This document shows, one piece after another, positions 28,222 to 36,915 of a stretch of 64,000 nucleotides of DNA. The translations under genes and the position numbers were made by a program. A model generated the notes under the pieces. It searched no databases. It had not been told where the DNA came from and was given only the letters and a program-made list of their open reading frames with translations. The stretch's first letter is position 1; every line of letters begins with the position of its first letter. The stretch is from Parvibaculaceae bacterium. Its GTDB lineage: Bacteria; Pseudomonadota; Alphaproteobacteria; Parvibaculales; Parvibaculaceae. The DNA lies in assembly GCA_029209985.1 (NCBI GenBank), contig JARGNZ010000005.1, positions 83,830 to 147,829 of the forward strand, in the 5' to 3' direction.

Positions 28222-28742
28222 TAGACGTCCTCTACACCGGTTGCGCGCCAATGGCGCACGAGCACTAAGCTTGCAAGTGCGCACAGGCCAAGGGAGATTA
28301 AGAAGTTAAACCCTGCCAGAGAAATGCCAAAAAGAGACCACGGTATTTCGTCGCACTTAGGCACGTTGATGTTTTGTAATTGAGCTTGGAATTCTTCGAT
28401 AGAATTGGGCATGGCTCCAACACCGGTGCAACCTTGGGGGCCAAGCCACCATTTATATTCAACACCTGCATGATAGCCGCCGTATCCAGCCCCAACCGCA
28501 TAGATGAGGGCCAATACGGCAATGAGTACAAGCGGGGTGAGGCCTAGATTTGCTTCGCGGCTGAAGAGACCCGCAGCGACAGCAATGGGCATGGCGATAT
28601 AGTAGGGAATGCGCTGATCAAGGCAGAGGGCGCAGGGGGCAAGCCCCACCACATATTCAAAAAAGAGTGCGCCGGCAATGGTGAGCATGCTGATCCCTAA
28701 CAGAATCCAAGGGATGTGACGGTTCGCAATGGGAAAGGTCAT
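28221..28742 (-). CDS. dsbB: Disulfide bond formation protein B
   Basis: This 173-residue inner-membrane protein reoxidises DsbA and passes electrons to ubiquinone. It has four membrane helices, the first cysteine pair in GLAPCALCLDQRIPYY (Cys37, Cys40) and the second pair at Cys105 and Cys130 in the larger periplasmic loop. It overlaps coq7 by one base, which puts a quinone user and a quinone-synthesis enzyme in one transcript. yqaA lies upstream on the same strand. Confidence 0.93.
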   Translation of the reverse strand: MTFPIANRHIPWILLGISMLTIAGALFFEYVVGLAPCALCLDQRIPYYIAMPIAVAAGLFSREANLGLTPLVLIAVLALIYAVGAGYGGYHAGVEYKWWLGPQGCTGVGAMPNSIEEFQAQLQNINVPKCDEIPWSLFGISLAGFNFLISLGLCALASLVLVRHWRATGVEDV

Positions 28743-28853
28743 GTGGTGCTCTTTTGGCTAGCGGTGCGTTTTCTCTATCTTGCGGGTTCTGGTGATCGTT
28801 GAAAAGGGTAAAGCGGTTGGTGAGTGGTTTACGGATTTCACGTTCTTGTGTCG

Positions 28854-29429
28854 TTAAAGGTATTTAAGCAAGGCAAAGCCACCGATCAATAGGACAACAA
28901 AGACAATGCTGAGAAGGCCAAAATATTTGTCGATGAATGCCCGAATGGGTTCACCAAAATACCAAAGTAGGGCAGCGACAGCGAAAAAGCGAATGCCCCG
29001 GGCAATCAGGCTTGCGACGATGAAAATCGGAAAATTAAGAGCTGTGACACCACTGGCGATGGTGATGATTTTGTAGGGAAAGGGGGTGAGGCCCGCAATG
29101 AGAACAATCCACACGCCCCATTCATTGTATTGCGCTTGAAATGTGCTGAATTCCTCAGCCTTCCCGTAAAAATCTAAAATGGCGGTGCCGACGGTATCGA
29201 ACAGGAAATAGCCGATCGCATATCCCATCACGCCGCCTGCGACGGAAGATAGCGTGCAAATGGTCGCATACACCCAGGCCATGGCCCGCTGGGCAAGAAC
29301 CATGGGAATGAGAATGATATCGGGGGGGATGGGAAAGACGGAGCTTTCCACAAATGAAATCAGTGCTAAGCCCCAGCGCGCGTGTTTATGGGCGGCAAGA
29401 TCCATTGTCCATTCGTAGAGAGCACGCAT
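28854..29429 (-). CDS. YqaA-family (DedA/SNARE-associated) membrane protein
   Basis: This 191-residue protein has about five hydrophobic segments and the DedA-superfamily pattern FVESSVFPIPPDIILIPM (the reentrant F/Y-x-E-xx-xP-xP region) and IVLIAGLTPFPYKIITIASG. The DedA superfamily includes undecaprenyl-phosphate and lipid flippases; the YqaA subgroup has no settled role. It precedes dsbB by about 110 bases on the same strand. Confidence 0.88.
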   Translation of the reverse strand: MRALYEWTMDLAAHKHARWGLALISFVESSVFPIPPDIILIPMVLAQRAMAWVYATICTLSSVAGGVMGYAIGYFLFDTVGTAILDFYGKAEEFSTFQAQYNEWGVWIVLIAGLTPFPYKIITIASGVTALNFPIFIVASLIARGIRFFAVAALLWYFGEPIRAFIDKYFGLLSIVFVVLLIGGFALLKYL

Positions 29430-29766
29430 CTTGAAGGCCTTTGTCCCAATTCCAAATCAGTGAAACAGCCTTATCAGGGGGGAGGGAATCTGTCTATCGG
29501 CGGTTTGTGTTGAGGTTAAATGCTGTGAGGGGGCAAATTGGCTTGGAAGCCGCGCTTCAAGAGACGTAATTTTTGGGAAAGAGGGGCTGGAAGCCTAAAA
29601 ACGGAAACTATTTTGACTGAAGAGCCCATGAAGTGACATTTCCCTTTGACGCCGCGATTTAGATTCTTATGATGCGGCCTCACGCTCGTAGCGTCTAAGC
29701 GATTGCGACTCAGTGGTTTTCTTTGGAAGGCGATTGAGTGGATCGACCGAGACGCTGCAACAGGTT
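29430..29766. other. Intergenic region before tRNA-Leu, no protein gene seen
   Basis: This 337-base stretch carries no supported protein gene. It contains a promoter-like pair about 90-120 bases upstream of the tRNA. Minus-strand frames here read through the tRNA and are artefacts. Confidence 0.5.
29646..29673 (+). promoter_or_regulatory. Sigma70-like promoter for tRNA-Leu
   Basis: TTGACG and TATGAT are separated by 16 bases, close to the vegetative consensus. Transcription would start near 29680, giving an 85-90 base leader before the tRNA. The call rests on consensus match and position only. Confidence 0.5.
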
Positions 29767-29851
29767 GCCCCTGTGGCGGAACTGGTAGACGCGCGGGATT
29801 CAAAATCCCGTTTCTTCGGAAGTGGGAGTTCGATTCTCCCCGGGGGCACCA
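29767..29851 (+). tRNA. tRNA-Leu (anticodon CAA)
   Basis: The acceptor GCCCCTG pairs with CGGGGGC (one T-G pair) and the encoded ACCA follows. The anticodon stem CGGGA/TCCCG encloses TTCAAAA, anticodon CAA at 29801-29803, which reads UUG. The long variable arm (about TTTCTTCGGAAGT) and the T-loop TTCGATT confirm a class II leucine tRNA. Confidence 0.97.
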
Positions 29852-29978
29852 TCTTTCTCTTATAATGTGACGCTTGGACTATGTGCACGGGGTCTCGCTG
29901 TGCGCTGTGTAGTGTGCTGTCTCTTATGCGATGGCCGTGCAGCCGGGGGGATGGTGACCCCCTTTGTGGCGCAGGAGG

Positions 29979-30710
29979 TTAGTTGGGGCCGTGTCCAAAG
30001 TCAGTGCGTAGGGCGTGTTCTTTGAGCAATTTGGCGAGCCAATGGCGGAACCGTACGGGGGCGTCGGGGCCATCGCCCATAGACGCTGCTTGGTAGAGGT
30101 CTTTTCCCATAATGGCTTCGCCAACGGCTGCGTTGGTCACCAGCATGGCCATGAAATAACTGTCTTCAGATGCAGGCGGTGAGGAACCTTCAGCTTGGCG
30201 CGGGGCGTCTTGCTTGTTGTGCTCTTCTACGTGGGCGACACGGCGCTCATGGAGTTGGTCGCTTATTTCGGTGAGCAATTGGGTTGTTGGATTGCCATTT
30301 TTTTGAGTGCTTTTGCCTGTCAGTAAAAGCCATGCAAGCAGACGCGCGGTGCCTTTATCGGAGAGTGCTTCAAATGCGCCTTCAAGGAGGGCGGTTGAGC
30401 TCTCGTCGTTTGTTACCGGGTCTGTCGTGCGTTCCGGCAAGGCAGCCAAGAGGCGCTCGCGTAATTGATCGGTTGAGCGGCGGATAAGGGCCTTTACCAG
30501 ACCGTCTCGGCTTTCAAAATGATGTAGGATGGCTGGATGTGAGACACCGATATCTTTGGCGATGTCTTGTAAGCGAATGCCTTCTGGGCCTTGTTCGGCC
30601 AAGCGCTTTTCAGCTGCATCCAAAATTAAACGTCTGGCTTCTGCTGCCGTTCGACGGATTCTTTTCGTTGGGCGTGCTTGTACAGCACGCGTCGTAAGTG
30701 TCTCTTGCAT
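29979..30710 (-). CDS. TetR-family transcriptional regulator
   Basis: This 243-residue regulator has its helix-turn-helix at about residues 22-68, with IRLQDIAKDIGVSHPAILHHFESRDGLVKALI. The C-terminal ligand domain is about 170 residues and unassigned. ATG 30710 has GGGGA 5 bases upstream; the frame extends to 30758. It stands alone on the minus strand, facing away from the ArsC-like gene, so its target is unknown; itself is the simplest guess. Confidence 0.85.
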   Translation of the reverse strand: MQETLTTRAVQARPTKRIRRTAAEARRLILDAAEKRLAEQGPEGIRLQDIAKDIGVSHPAILHHFESRDGLVKALIRRSTDQLRERLLAALPERTTDPVTNDESSTALLEGAFEALSDKGTARLLAWLLLTGKSTQKNGNPTTQLLTEISDQLHERRVAHVEEHNKQDAPRQAEGSSPPASEDSYFMAMLVTNAAVGEAIMGKDLYQAASMGDGPDAPVRFRHWLAKLLKEHALRTDFGHGPN

Positions 30711-31131
30711 GTTATTCCCCGCTATGGGGGGTGCCTTTAATACGGCATGGTCAATCAACTAACAGGTTTTAAGCCAGTCATTGATCATATCGACATAAAA
30801 GCTGGCGCAACCCCTCCATGGGTCGTCGCACCTCCCTCTGCTTCAATTTCGAACCTTGTGGGTTTTAATGCCCATATGGTCCGAGCCTTATCCTTTGGTC
30901 TCCCCACCAAAGTGGTGCCCGTAAATGCGCGCACCTGATAAACGCATAAACATCATACTGAGTATTTTGACGTTGGGTAGGGCTAATGCGGGCGCAAACC
31001 TATACTTTATTTAACAAAGCGGACGCGCTATGTGATTTGGCGCGAACAGAAGACGGTGCTATCGGTATTTTGCGCTGAAGGAGCGCTGAAACCACTTGTT
31101 TTGCCGTATCGATCTAATTAGACCAGAAAGA
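30711..31131. other. Intergenic region between TetR and ArsC-like genes
   Basis: This 421-base divergent gap is the longest non-coding stretch in the window and holds no supported gene. It contains an inverted repeat, CTTTGGT and ACCAAAG around a 6-base loop, at 30893-30912, which could be a regulator site or weak hairpin. Confidence 0.5.
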
Positions 31132-31503
31132 ATGAAGTTTATGTTTGAAGTGTATGGGCTGAAAAATTGCGACACCTGCCGGAAAGCTGTGAAATGGCTG
31201 AAGGAAGAGGGGGTTGAAGTCGCCCTGCATGATGTGCGTAAGGACGGACTAAAGGCAGGGCAAGTGGCTTTCTGGGCGCAAGCTGTGGGCTGGGAACTTT
31301 TGCTTAACCGTCGCGGCACCACTTGGCGGGGACTAGACGAAGCCGATAAAGCCGACCTCACAGAGGCCAAAGCGGTGGCCCTGATGGAAGCGTCCCCCGC
31401 GCTGATGAAGCGTCCCATTTTTGTATCGGGAGACGCTGTGCACGTTGGCTTTAAGCCCGCCGATCACGCGACCGTGCGCCAGATGGCGACGACGGGCGAC
31501 TAA
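31132..31503 (+). CDS. ArsC/Spx-family (YffB-like) protein
   Basis: This 123-residue thioredoxin-fold protein has VYGLKNCDTCRKAVKWL with a CxxC at the position of the ArsC cysteine, and the C-terminal MKRPIFVSGDAVHVGFKP block of the ArsC/Spx superfamily. Its overall form fits YffB-type proteins, usually without arsenate reductase activity. The start is either ATG 31132 or ATG 31141. Its last four bases overlap the convergent TusA-like gene. Confidence 0.82.
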   Translation: MKFMFEVYGLKNCDTCRKAVKWLKEEGVEVALHDVRKDGLKAGQVAFWAQAVGWELLLNRRGTTWRGLDEADKADLTEAKAVALMEASPALMKRPIFVSGDAVHVGFKPADHATVRQMATTGD

Positions 31504-31808
31504 GGCGCACGCTTGATGCGGAAGTAGGTGATGGTGTCAGTGTTTTCGTCTTTACGGGCATCAAGGAATATATGGCCGGTTTCGTTGCAGAAATGGGGGA
31601 GGTCGAGGGCGGCGACAGGGTCGGTTGCTGCGATTTGCAGAATATGACCCGGCTCCATGGTCTGTAATGTTTTACGCGCACGTAATACCGGGAGCGGACA
31701 ATTAAGACCGGTTGCATTTAGAAATTGATCGACGGGACCGGATGTTTTTGTTTCCTGCGAGGGAACGGTTTCATCCTTGTCGTGGTTTTGTGGTTTTGAG
31801 TGGGTCAT
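31500..31808 (-). CDS. TusA-family sulfur-carrier protein
   Basis: This 102-residue protein carries the TusA signature LNATGLNCPLPVLRARKTLQ, where the cysteine of CPxP carries persulfide sulfur. The C-terminal part DPVAALDLPHFCNETGH matches the family. It has a roughly 28-residue polar N-terminal extension beyond the usual 75-80 residues, so the true start could be downstream. It may serve tRNA thiolation, molybdenum cofactor or general sulfur transfer. Confidence 0.85.
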   Translation of the reverse strand: MTHSKPQNHDKDETVPSQETKTSGPVDQFLNATGLNCPLPVLRARKTLQTMEPGHILQIAATDPVAALDLPHFCNETGHIFLDARKDENTDTITYFRIKRAP

Positions 31809-32011
31809 GGGTCCAAGGTCTTGGTTTCAAGGTTATGGTTCACAAGGTTGGTGAGAAGAGCCGCTTCTTGTTTACTCTCCTCTGAGTATTTGTGCGAATT
31901 CTTTTATATCTTCGGTTTTGTTGCGTTTGTGCCTTTTAGAGGGCGGTGTGCGCTTGACCATTGGAGCTGCTCCCGTACATTAAAAAAGGAGAATTTTTGG
32001 GAGGAATGAAA

Positions 32012-33805
32012 ATGGGTTTGGTTAAACGTATCGGCAATGAAATTACTTACATGCGCACAGCGATGCGCGCGCTGAAGCGTGTGAACGGGGTGTATGAAAC
32101 ACCGGATCGAACATTTGCTGATGTTATTGAAGACCTTGCGCGCACCAAACCGAAGAACATTGCTATTCTGTTTGAAGACCGCAGCATCACTTACGCCGAG
32201 CTTAATGCGGCGGCGAACCGTTATGCGCGGTGGGTGCGTTCTTTGGGCGTGCAAAAGGGTGGCGGCGTGGCGTTGCTCATGGAAAACCGTCCCGAATATA
32301 TCATTGCTTGGTTAGGGGTTATTAAGGCGGGCGGTGTTGCCGCTTTGATCAATACCAACCTGACGGCGCAAGTGTTGGCACACTCCTTGGACATTTCAAC
32401 AGCCGACCATATTATTTTGGGCGCAGAGATGGCGGATAATTTCGCCACGACTGAGGGCTTGTTGACGCGTCCCTTTACGGTGTGGGCGACGGGGGGCGTT
32501 GTTGAAGGGGCAGAAGATTTGGATGCGGCCTTGGTCATCCAAGAAGACGGGCCGTTGCCAGCGGACTTCCGCGCAGGTTTGCAACTGACGGATGGGGCGC
32601 TTTATATCTATACCTCCGGTACGACGGGAGCGCCGAAAGCGGCCCGCATTCTTCATGGTCGCCTTTTGGTGATGATGGGTGCTTTTTCTGCCGGGGTGAA
32701 CGCGCAGGCGAGCGACAAAATGTATGTGGTGCTGCCGCTCTATCACTCTGCGGGTGGGGTGTGTGCGGTGGGGTCTGTCCTCACGGTTGGCGGTACCGCG
32801 ATTTTGCGGCGTAAGTTTTCGGCCAGTGAATTTTTTGATGATGTGCATCGCTATAAGGCAACGATGTTCCAATATATTGGCGAACTATGTCGCTATATGT
32901 TGAATTCCAAACCACATCCTCTGGAAAAGAAACATAAGTTACGTTTGGTTGTGGGGAATGGGTTGCGTCCTGAGATTTGGCCAGAATTTCAGAAGCGGTT
33001 TAACATTCCCAAGGTCCTTGAATTTTATGGAGCGACTGAAGGGAATGTTTCGCTCTTTAATTACGATGGAACCGTTGGAGCAATTGGGCGGGTGCCTTCT
33101 TATGCAAAAGGCAGTTTCAACGTGGAAGTGGTGAAGTTCGATGTGGAATCTGAACAGCCGCTGCGGGACGCAAATGGATTTTGCATCGTTGCTGATTCCA
33201 ATGAAGCGGGGGAAGCTTTGGGCATGATTGATGCCTCGTCTCCGAGCAGTCGCTTTGAGGGCTATGCCAAAAAAGAAGAAACCGAGAAAAAGATTTTGCG
33301 CGATGTCTTTGAAAAAGGCGATCAATGGTTTCGGACGGGCGATTTGCTGAAACGAGACGAGCTTGGGTATTTTTATTTCGTTGACCGCATTGGTGATACC
33401 TTCCGATGGAAGGGCGAGAATGTGGCGACCTCTGAAGTTGCGGAAGCTATTTCCGTCTATCCGGGGGTTAAGGAAGCAAATGTTTACGGTGTGGCTGTTC
33501 CGGGAACGGATGGTCGTGCCGGCATGGCCTCTGTTGTGGGGGGAGATGCCTTTAACCTCGCGAGCTTCCGGGCGTATTTGTCTGATCAATTGCCGGACTA
33601 TGCACAGCCGTTGTTTATTCGTCTTCAGCCGGAGATGGAAATCACCGGGACGTTTAAGCACCGGAAAGTTGACTTGGTGAAGGAAGGCTTTGACCCTGAT
33701 ACGATTGCGGAACCGGTTTATTTTAATGACCCTGCGGCCAAAGATTTTGTGCCGCTGACCGCAGAATTATATCAAAAAATATGTGCAGGTGGGGTGCGCC
33801 TTTAG
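32012..33805 (+). CDS. Long-chain acyl-CoA synthetase, FATP/FadD6-like
   Basis: This 597-residue AMP-forming enzyme activates fatty acids to acyl-CoA. The AMP-binding loop is LYIYTSGTTGAPKAARI, followed by VLPLYHSAGG, FYGATEGNVSLFN, and WFRTGDLLKRDELGYFYFVDRIGDTFRWKGENVATSEV, the FATP/very-long-chain signature. The conserved lysine-like C-terminal GTFKHRKVDL is present. I start at ATG 32012 because GGGAGGA lies 6 bases upstream; ATG 32006 is too close to it. It has its own terminator shared with the convergent monooxygenase. Confidence 0.9.
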   Translation: MGLVKRIGNEITYMRTAMRALKRVNGVYETPDRTFADVIEDLARTKPKNIAILFEDRSITYAELNAAANRYARWVRSLGVQKGGGVALLMENRPEYIIAWLGVIKAGGVAALINTNLTAQVLAHSLDISTADHIILGAEMADNFATTEGLLTRPFTVWATGGVVEGAEDLDAALVIQEDGPLPADFRAGLQLTDGALYIYTSGTTGAPKAARILHGRLLVMMGAFSAGVNAQASDKMYVVLPLYHSAGGVCAVGSVLTVGGTAILRRKFSASEFFDDVHRYKATMFQYIGELCRYMLNSKPHPLEKKHKLRLVVGNGLRPEIWPEFQKRFNIPKVLEFYGATEGNVSLFNYDGTVGAIGRVPSYAKGSFNVEVVKFDVESEQPLRDANGFCIVADSNEAGEALGMIDASSPSSRFEGYAKKEETEKKILRDVFEKGDQWFRTGDLLKRDELGYFYFVDRIGDTFRWKGENVATSEVAEAISVYPGVKEANVYGVAVPGTDGRAGMASVVGGDAFNLASFRAYLSDQLPDYAQPLFIRLQPEMEITGTFKHRKVDLVKEGFDPDTIAEPVYFNDPAAKDFVPLTAELYQKICAGGVRL

Positions 33806-33828
33806 GCATCTCTTGCATGACGTACTAA

Positions 33829-33856
33829 AAAGGCGGCCCATGATTGGGCCGCCTTT
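33829..33856. terminator. Bidirectional terminator between acyl-CoA synthetase and LLM genes
   Basis: AAAGGCGGCCCA and its exact complement form a 12-bp stem with a TGAT loop, lying between convergent stops with A and T runs on either side. Confidence 0.85.
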
Positions 33857-33882
33857 CTATGGATAGCCATTGTGCGTGGCTC

Positions 33883-35097
33883 TTAGTCTTTTGCTGCACT
33901 GTCCATCATTTTGATGGCGGCTGCGTGATCTGGGCTGACGTTCCCTTCGCCTTTTTCATCAATATGGCGCTTGATGCGCGAACCAACGGCCATCATGGCT
34001 GCACCCATGAAGGTGTCGTGGTTGTCGCGTGCCCAGTTGTAGCTTTCTTGACGATTGCCATTCATGCCTTGGAATTCTGGCATGACGTAGCGCGCAATCA
34101 GTTCGTAAGAACGCTTGGTTTGTTCAAAGTCAGCCCAGTTGTGCGCCATCTGCAAGAAGGAGCCGAAGCCGCCGGACTGTTTTTCAAGGCGTTTAATTTG
34201 CGCAATGCAATCGTCTGGGGTGCCGATGACGGCCATGCCTGATTCAATCATCGCATCGACGGGATCGCCGCCATCTGTTGGCGCGAGGGGCAGGGCTGCT
34301 ACTTCAAGGAAGTACTTCAACCAATTTTCTAGGCCGTAGCGTACATTCTCGCGCGCTTTTTCACGCGTTTCAGCGACGTGTACAGGCGCTACAAGACGCC
34401 AGTTTTTGCGATCAACAGTTTGGCCGCTTTCTTTGGCTTGTTGCTGGGCAATGGCCCAGTTAGAGGCCAGTGCATTGAACCCGCCTGTTGAGGTGGAGCC
34501 AACGGACAAGAGAGAGAGACCGTGACGCCCTGCGGCTGTTGCCCCTGTTGGGGAAACTTGGCTTGCGACGGCAATTTCTACACGCGGACGTGTGTAGGGA
34601 GCCATTTGCAAGCGGGCTTCATTGAGTGTGTACCAATCAGTTTGCTCGGTCACGGTTTCACCGTTGAGCAATTTGATGATGGCTTGCAAAGATTCGTCCA
34701 TCATGTCGCGCTGTTTTTGTACGTCGATGCCCATCATAAAGGCGTCTGATGGCAATGATCCTGGTCCTGCCCCAAACATCACCCGGCCACGTGTTTGGTG
34801 ATCCAATTGGTTGATGCGGTCTGCGAGCATCAGAGGATGGTGATACGGCAAAGACGAAACGCCGGTCCCAAATTTGATGTTTTTGGTGCGCTCAGCAGCG
34901 GCGGCAATGAAGACTTCTGGGGAAGCGATGGTTTCAAAACCGGCGGAGTGGTGCTCGCCAATCCATGCTTCATCATAGCCCAGTTTGTCCATCCATTCGA
35001 CAAGTTCAAAATCGCGGTGCATGGCAGCGTGTGGGTTTTCGTCCATCGCGTGGAATGGAGCGATGAAGGCTCCAAATCTCATTTTATCTTCAGCCAT
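33883..35097 (-). CDS. LLM-class flavin-dependent monooxygenase
   Basis: This 404-residue luciferase-like protein starts MRFGAFIAPFHAMDENPHAA and has DKLGYDEAWIGEHHSAGFETI, the strand-2 block of the bacterial luciferase/alkane monooxygenase LLM group, then TGVSSLPYHHPLMLADRINQLDHQTRGR. Such enzymes use FMNH2 from a separate reductase to oxidise alkanes, aldehydes or sulfur compounds. No reductase gene is adjacent. It lies 56 bases downstream of a TetR gene on the same strand, probably co-transcribed. Confidence 0.9.
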   Translation of the reverse strand: MAEDKMRFGAFIAPFHAMDENPHAAMHRDFELVEWMDKLGYDEAWIGEHHSAGFETIASPEVFIAAAAERTKNIKFGTGVSSLPYHHPLMLADRINQLDHQTRGRVMFGAGPGSLPSDAFMMGIDVQKQRDMMDESLQAIIKLLNGETVTEQTDWYTLNEARLQMAPYTRPRVEIAVASQVSPTGATAAGRHGLSLLSVGSTSTGGFNALASNWAIAQQQAKESGQTVDRKNWRLVAPVHVAETREKARENVRYGLENWLKYFLEVAALPLAPTDGGDPVDAMIESGMAVIGTPDDCIAQIKRLEKQSGGFGSFLQMAHNWADFEQTKRSYELIARYVMPEFQGMNGNRQESYNWARDNHDTFMGAAMMAVGSRIKRHIDEKGEGNVSPDHAAAIKMMDSAAKD

Positions 35098-35153
35098 TTT
35101 TATCTCCCAGTTGGTTTGTTGTTATCATTTTGGTTCGTCGTTTCGCGAGGGGG

Positions 35154-35900
35154 CTATTTGAGAAGCCCGCCTAATGTGAGTTCCAGCATGTCGATATGCG
35201 CTTGTCGGGTATCAATGTTGGGTTCCTGACTCCATTCCAAGGTCACCGCACTTGAGCTGGCGACCATTGCGGCGGCCATTCGGTGCGCGGGCACAAGGCG
35301 TTGGAATTCACCGCTATCTTGGCCTTCGGCAATCGTATCTCCCAGAATTTCGATGATATGAGCGTTGGCCTGCGCCCCTTCTTCTAGGGTGGGAATGTCG
35401 TCGACAAATTCGCGGACCATTTTGCGCATGACCGTTGCGTTGTTTTGCCAAGCGGTGGCCAGCGCCTCAATGATAAGGCGCAATTTGTCTGCGGCAGATC
35501 CATTGTAACGGGTAAGGTCTTCTGCAATTGTCTGGGTCAAATTCTCATTGAAAACGGTCAACAGAGCCGCTTTGTTAGAGAAATGCAGAAAGAAGGTGGC
35601 TTTGGCGACATCGGCGTGATCGCAAATATCTTCAATCGTGACCCGGTCGTAGTTACGCTCAGCAAACAAGGTCATGGCCGCTTGATAAATTTCGCGACGG
35701 GTGCGTTCTTTCTTGCGGCTACGGCGAGAAATTGGGGCTATTGTTTGCACAGGGGATTTCTGTGTCTCAGGTTCTTGTGCGACTGTATTTGGTGTTACTG
35801 TACCTGATGCTACAGCAGATGGTGTTGCTGTAGGGGGTGTCGCTGGCTTTTTTGTCACTGCGATTCCTTTGCCGGGTGCCGGACCTTTGGAGTGCGTCAT
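35154..35900 (-). CDS. TetR-family regulator with low-complexity N-terminus
   Basis: This 248-residue regulator has an unusual leader of about 60 residues rich in Thr, Pro, Ala and Val (KKPATPPTATPSAVASGTVT), then RRSRKKERTRREIYQAAMTLFAERN and the HTH VTIEDICDHADVAKATFFLHFSNKAALL. The leader is probably disordered, or the true start lies nearer the HTH. A 6-2-6 inverted repeat sits just upstream of ATG 35900. It lies between the LLM gene, which it precedes, and a divergent SDR gene, and likely controls both. Confidence 0.85.
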   Translation of the reverse strand: MTHSKGPAPGKGIAVTKKPATPPTATPSAVASGTVTPNTVAQEPETQKSPVQTIAPISRRSRKKERTRREIYQAAMTLFAERNYDRVTIEDICDHADVAKATFFLHFSNKAALLTVFNENLTQTIAEDLTRYNGSAADKLRLIIEALATAWQNNATVMRKMVREFVDDIPTLEEGAQANAHIIEILGDTIAEGQDSGEFQRLVPAHRMAAAMVASSSAVTLEWSQEPNIDTRQAHIDMLELTLGGLLK

Positions 35901-35903
35901 AAG

Positions 35904-35917
35904 TAGACTCAAGTCTA
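35904..35917. promoter_or_regulatory. Inverted repeat at TetR/SDR divergent promoter
   Basis: TAGACT and AGTCTA flank a 2-base centre, 4 bases upstream of the TetR start in the 84-base gap to the divergent SDR gene. Position suggests an autoregulatory operator, but the arms are only 6 bp. Confidence 0.4.
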
Positions 35918-35984
35918 GTTATAGGAAATAGTTAAGTCAAATAGGACCACGTTAGATGGTTCAACATAAAAAGGGAAAAGACGA

Positions 35985-36797
35985 ATGGGCAAGTTAGATG
36001 GCAAGGTGGCATTGGTCACAGGGGCCGCAGCGGGCATTGGATTGGCAGCGGCGCAAGCACTTGTTGGGGAAGGCGCAATCGTCTATCTCACGGACATTGA
36101 AGATGAACGTGGTGCGCAAGCCGTGGCAGCGATTACAGCTGGTGGCGGTACCGCATTCTATTCCTCCCAAGATGTACGCGAAGAAGCTGGTTGGGAAGAC
36201 ATCATTGGTCGCATTAAAAAGGACCAAGGCCGCTTAGATATTTTGGTGAACAATGCTGGGATTGCGATTGCAGGCTCTATTACAGAGATGCCGTTGGAAG
36301 CTTGGCAGCGGCAAAATGCGATCAATATTGATGGCGTTTTCTTGGGCATGAAACATGCTATTCCGGTTATGGACTTGCACGAGAGTGGTTCGATCATCAA
36401 CATTTCATCCGTTGCAGGCTTGAAAGGTGCGCCCGGTTTGGCCGGATATTCTGGCTCTAAAGGGGCGGTTAAATTGCTGACCCAATCGGTTGCTGGTGAA
36501 TGTGCGGCCGATCATAAGGGGGTGCGTGTTAACTCTGTGCATCCGGGGATCATCGATACTGAGATTTGGTCAAAAATGCCGAATGGAATCGACCCTACTG
36601 AAGGGCTTTTAGCTAACATTACGCCTCAGGATGGTGCCAATACCGTTAATCCACAAGACATTGGCGCGGTGATGGCCCCAGTGGGCTATGCGGGTATGCC
36701 GCAAGATATTGCTAACGGGATTGTTTTTCTCGCCAGCGATGACTCACGGTATATGACCGGTTCTGCATTGGTTATTGATGGTGGCCTGACGGCTTAA
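35985..36797 (+). CDS. Short-chain dehydrogenase/reductase (classical SDR)
   Basis: This 270-residue NAD(P) enzyme has the cofactor motif TGAAAGIGLA, the NNAG strand (ILVNNAGIAIAG), catalytic serine region IINISSVAGLKG and the catalytic YSGSK (Tyr-x-x-x-Lys). Asp in VYLTDIEDERG after strand 2 suggests NAD(H) preference. Homologues include cyclohexanol and hydroxysteroid dehydrogenases. It is divergent from the TetR-LLM pair and is followed by a DoxX-like gene 118 bases on. Confidence 0.92.
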   Translation: MGKLDGKVALVTGAAAGIGLAAAQALVGEGAIVYLTDIEDERGAQAVAAITAGGGTAFYSSQDVREEAGWEDIIGRIKKDQGRLDILVNNAGIAIAGSITEMPLEAWQRQNAINIDGVFLGMKHAIPVMDLHESGSIINISSVAGLKGAPGLAGYSGSKGAVKLLTQSVAGECAADHKGVRVNSVHPGIIDTEIWSKMPNGIDPTEGLLANITPQDGANTVNPQDIGAVMAPVGYAGMPQDIANGIVFLASDDSRYMTGSALVIDGGLTA

Positions 36798-36915
36798 ATT
36801 AAGTCCGAAAATTTGTTTGAGGGGGCTGTTGTCACGGTCCCCTCACAAAGATGTGTCCCCCAACGGAAGAAATCCCGGCTATAGCTCTTCCAACTTCAAT
36901 AAGGGAACATCTCTC

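Noticed and set aside
29667..29888. Minus-strand reading frame over tRNA-Leu containing VPPGRIELPLP
   Set aside because: This string is the reverse translation of the tRNA 3' end and is a well-known false annotation; the tRNA fold explains the sequence.
32939..33661. 240-codon minus-strand open frame opposite the acyl-CoA synthetase
   Set aside because: Antisense shadow of a conserved enzyme; no motifs.
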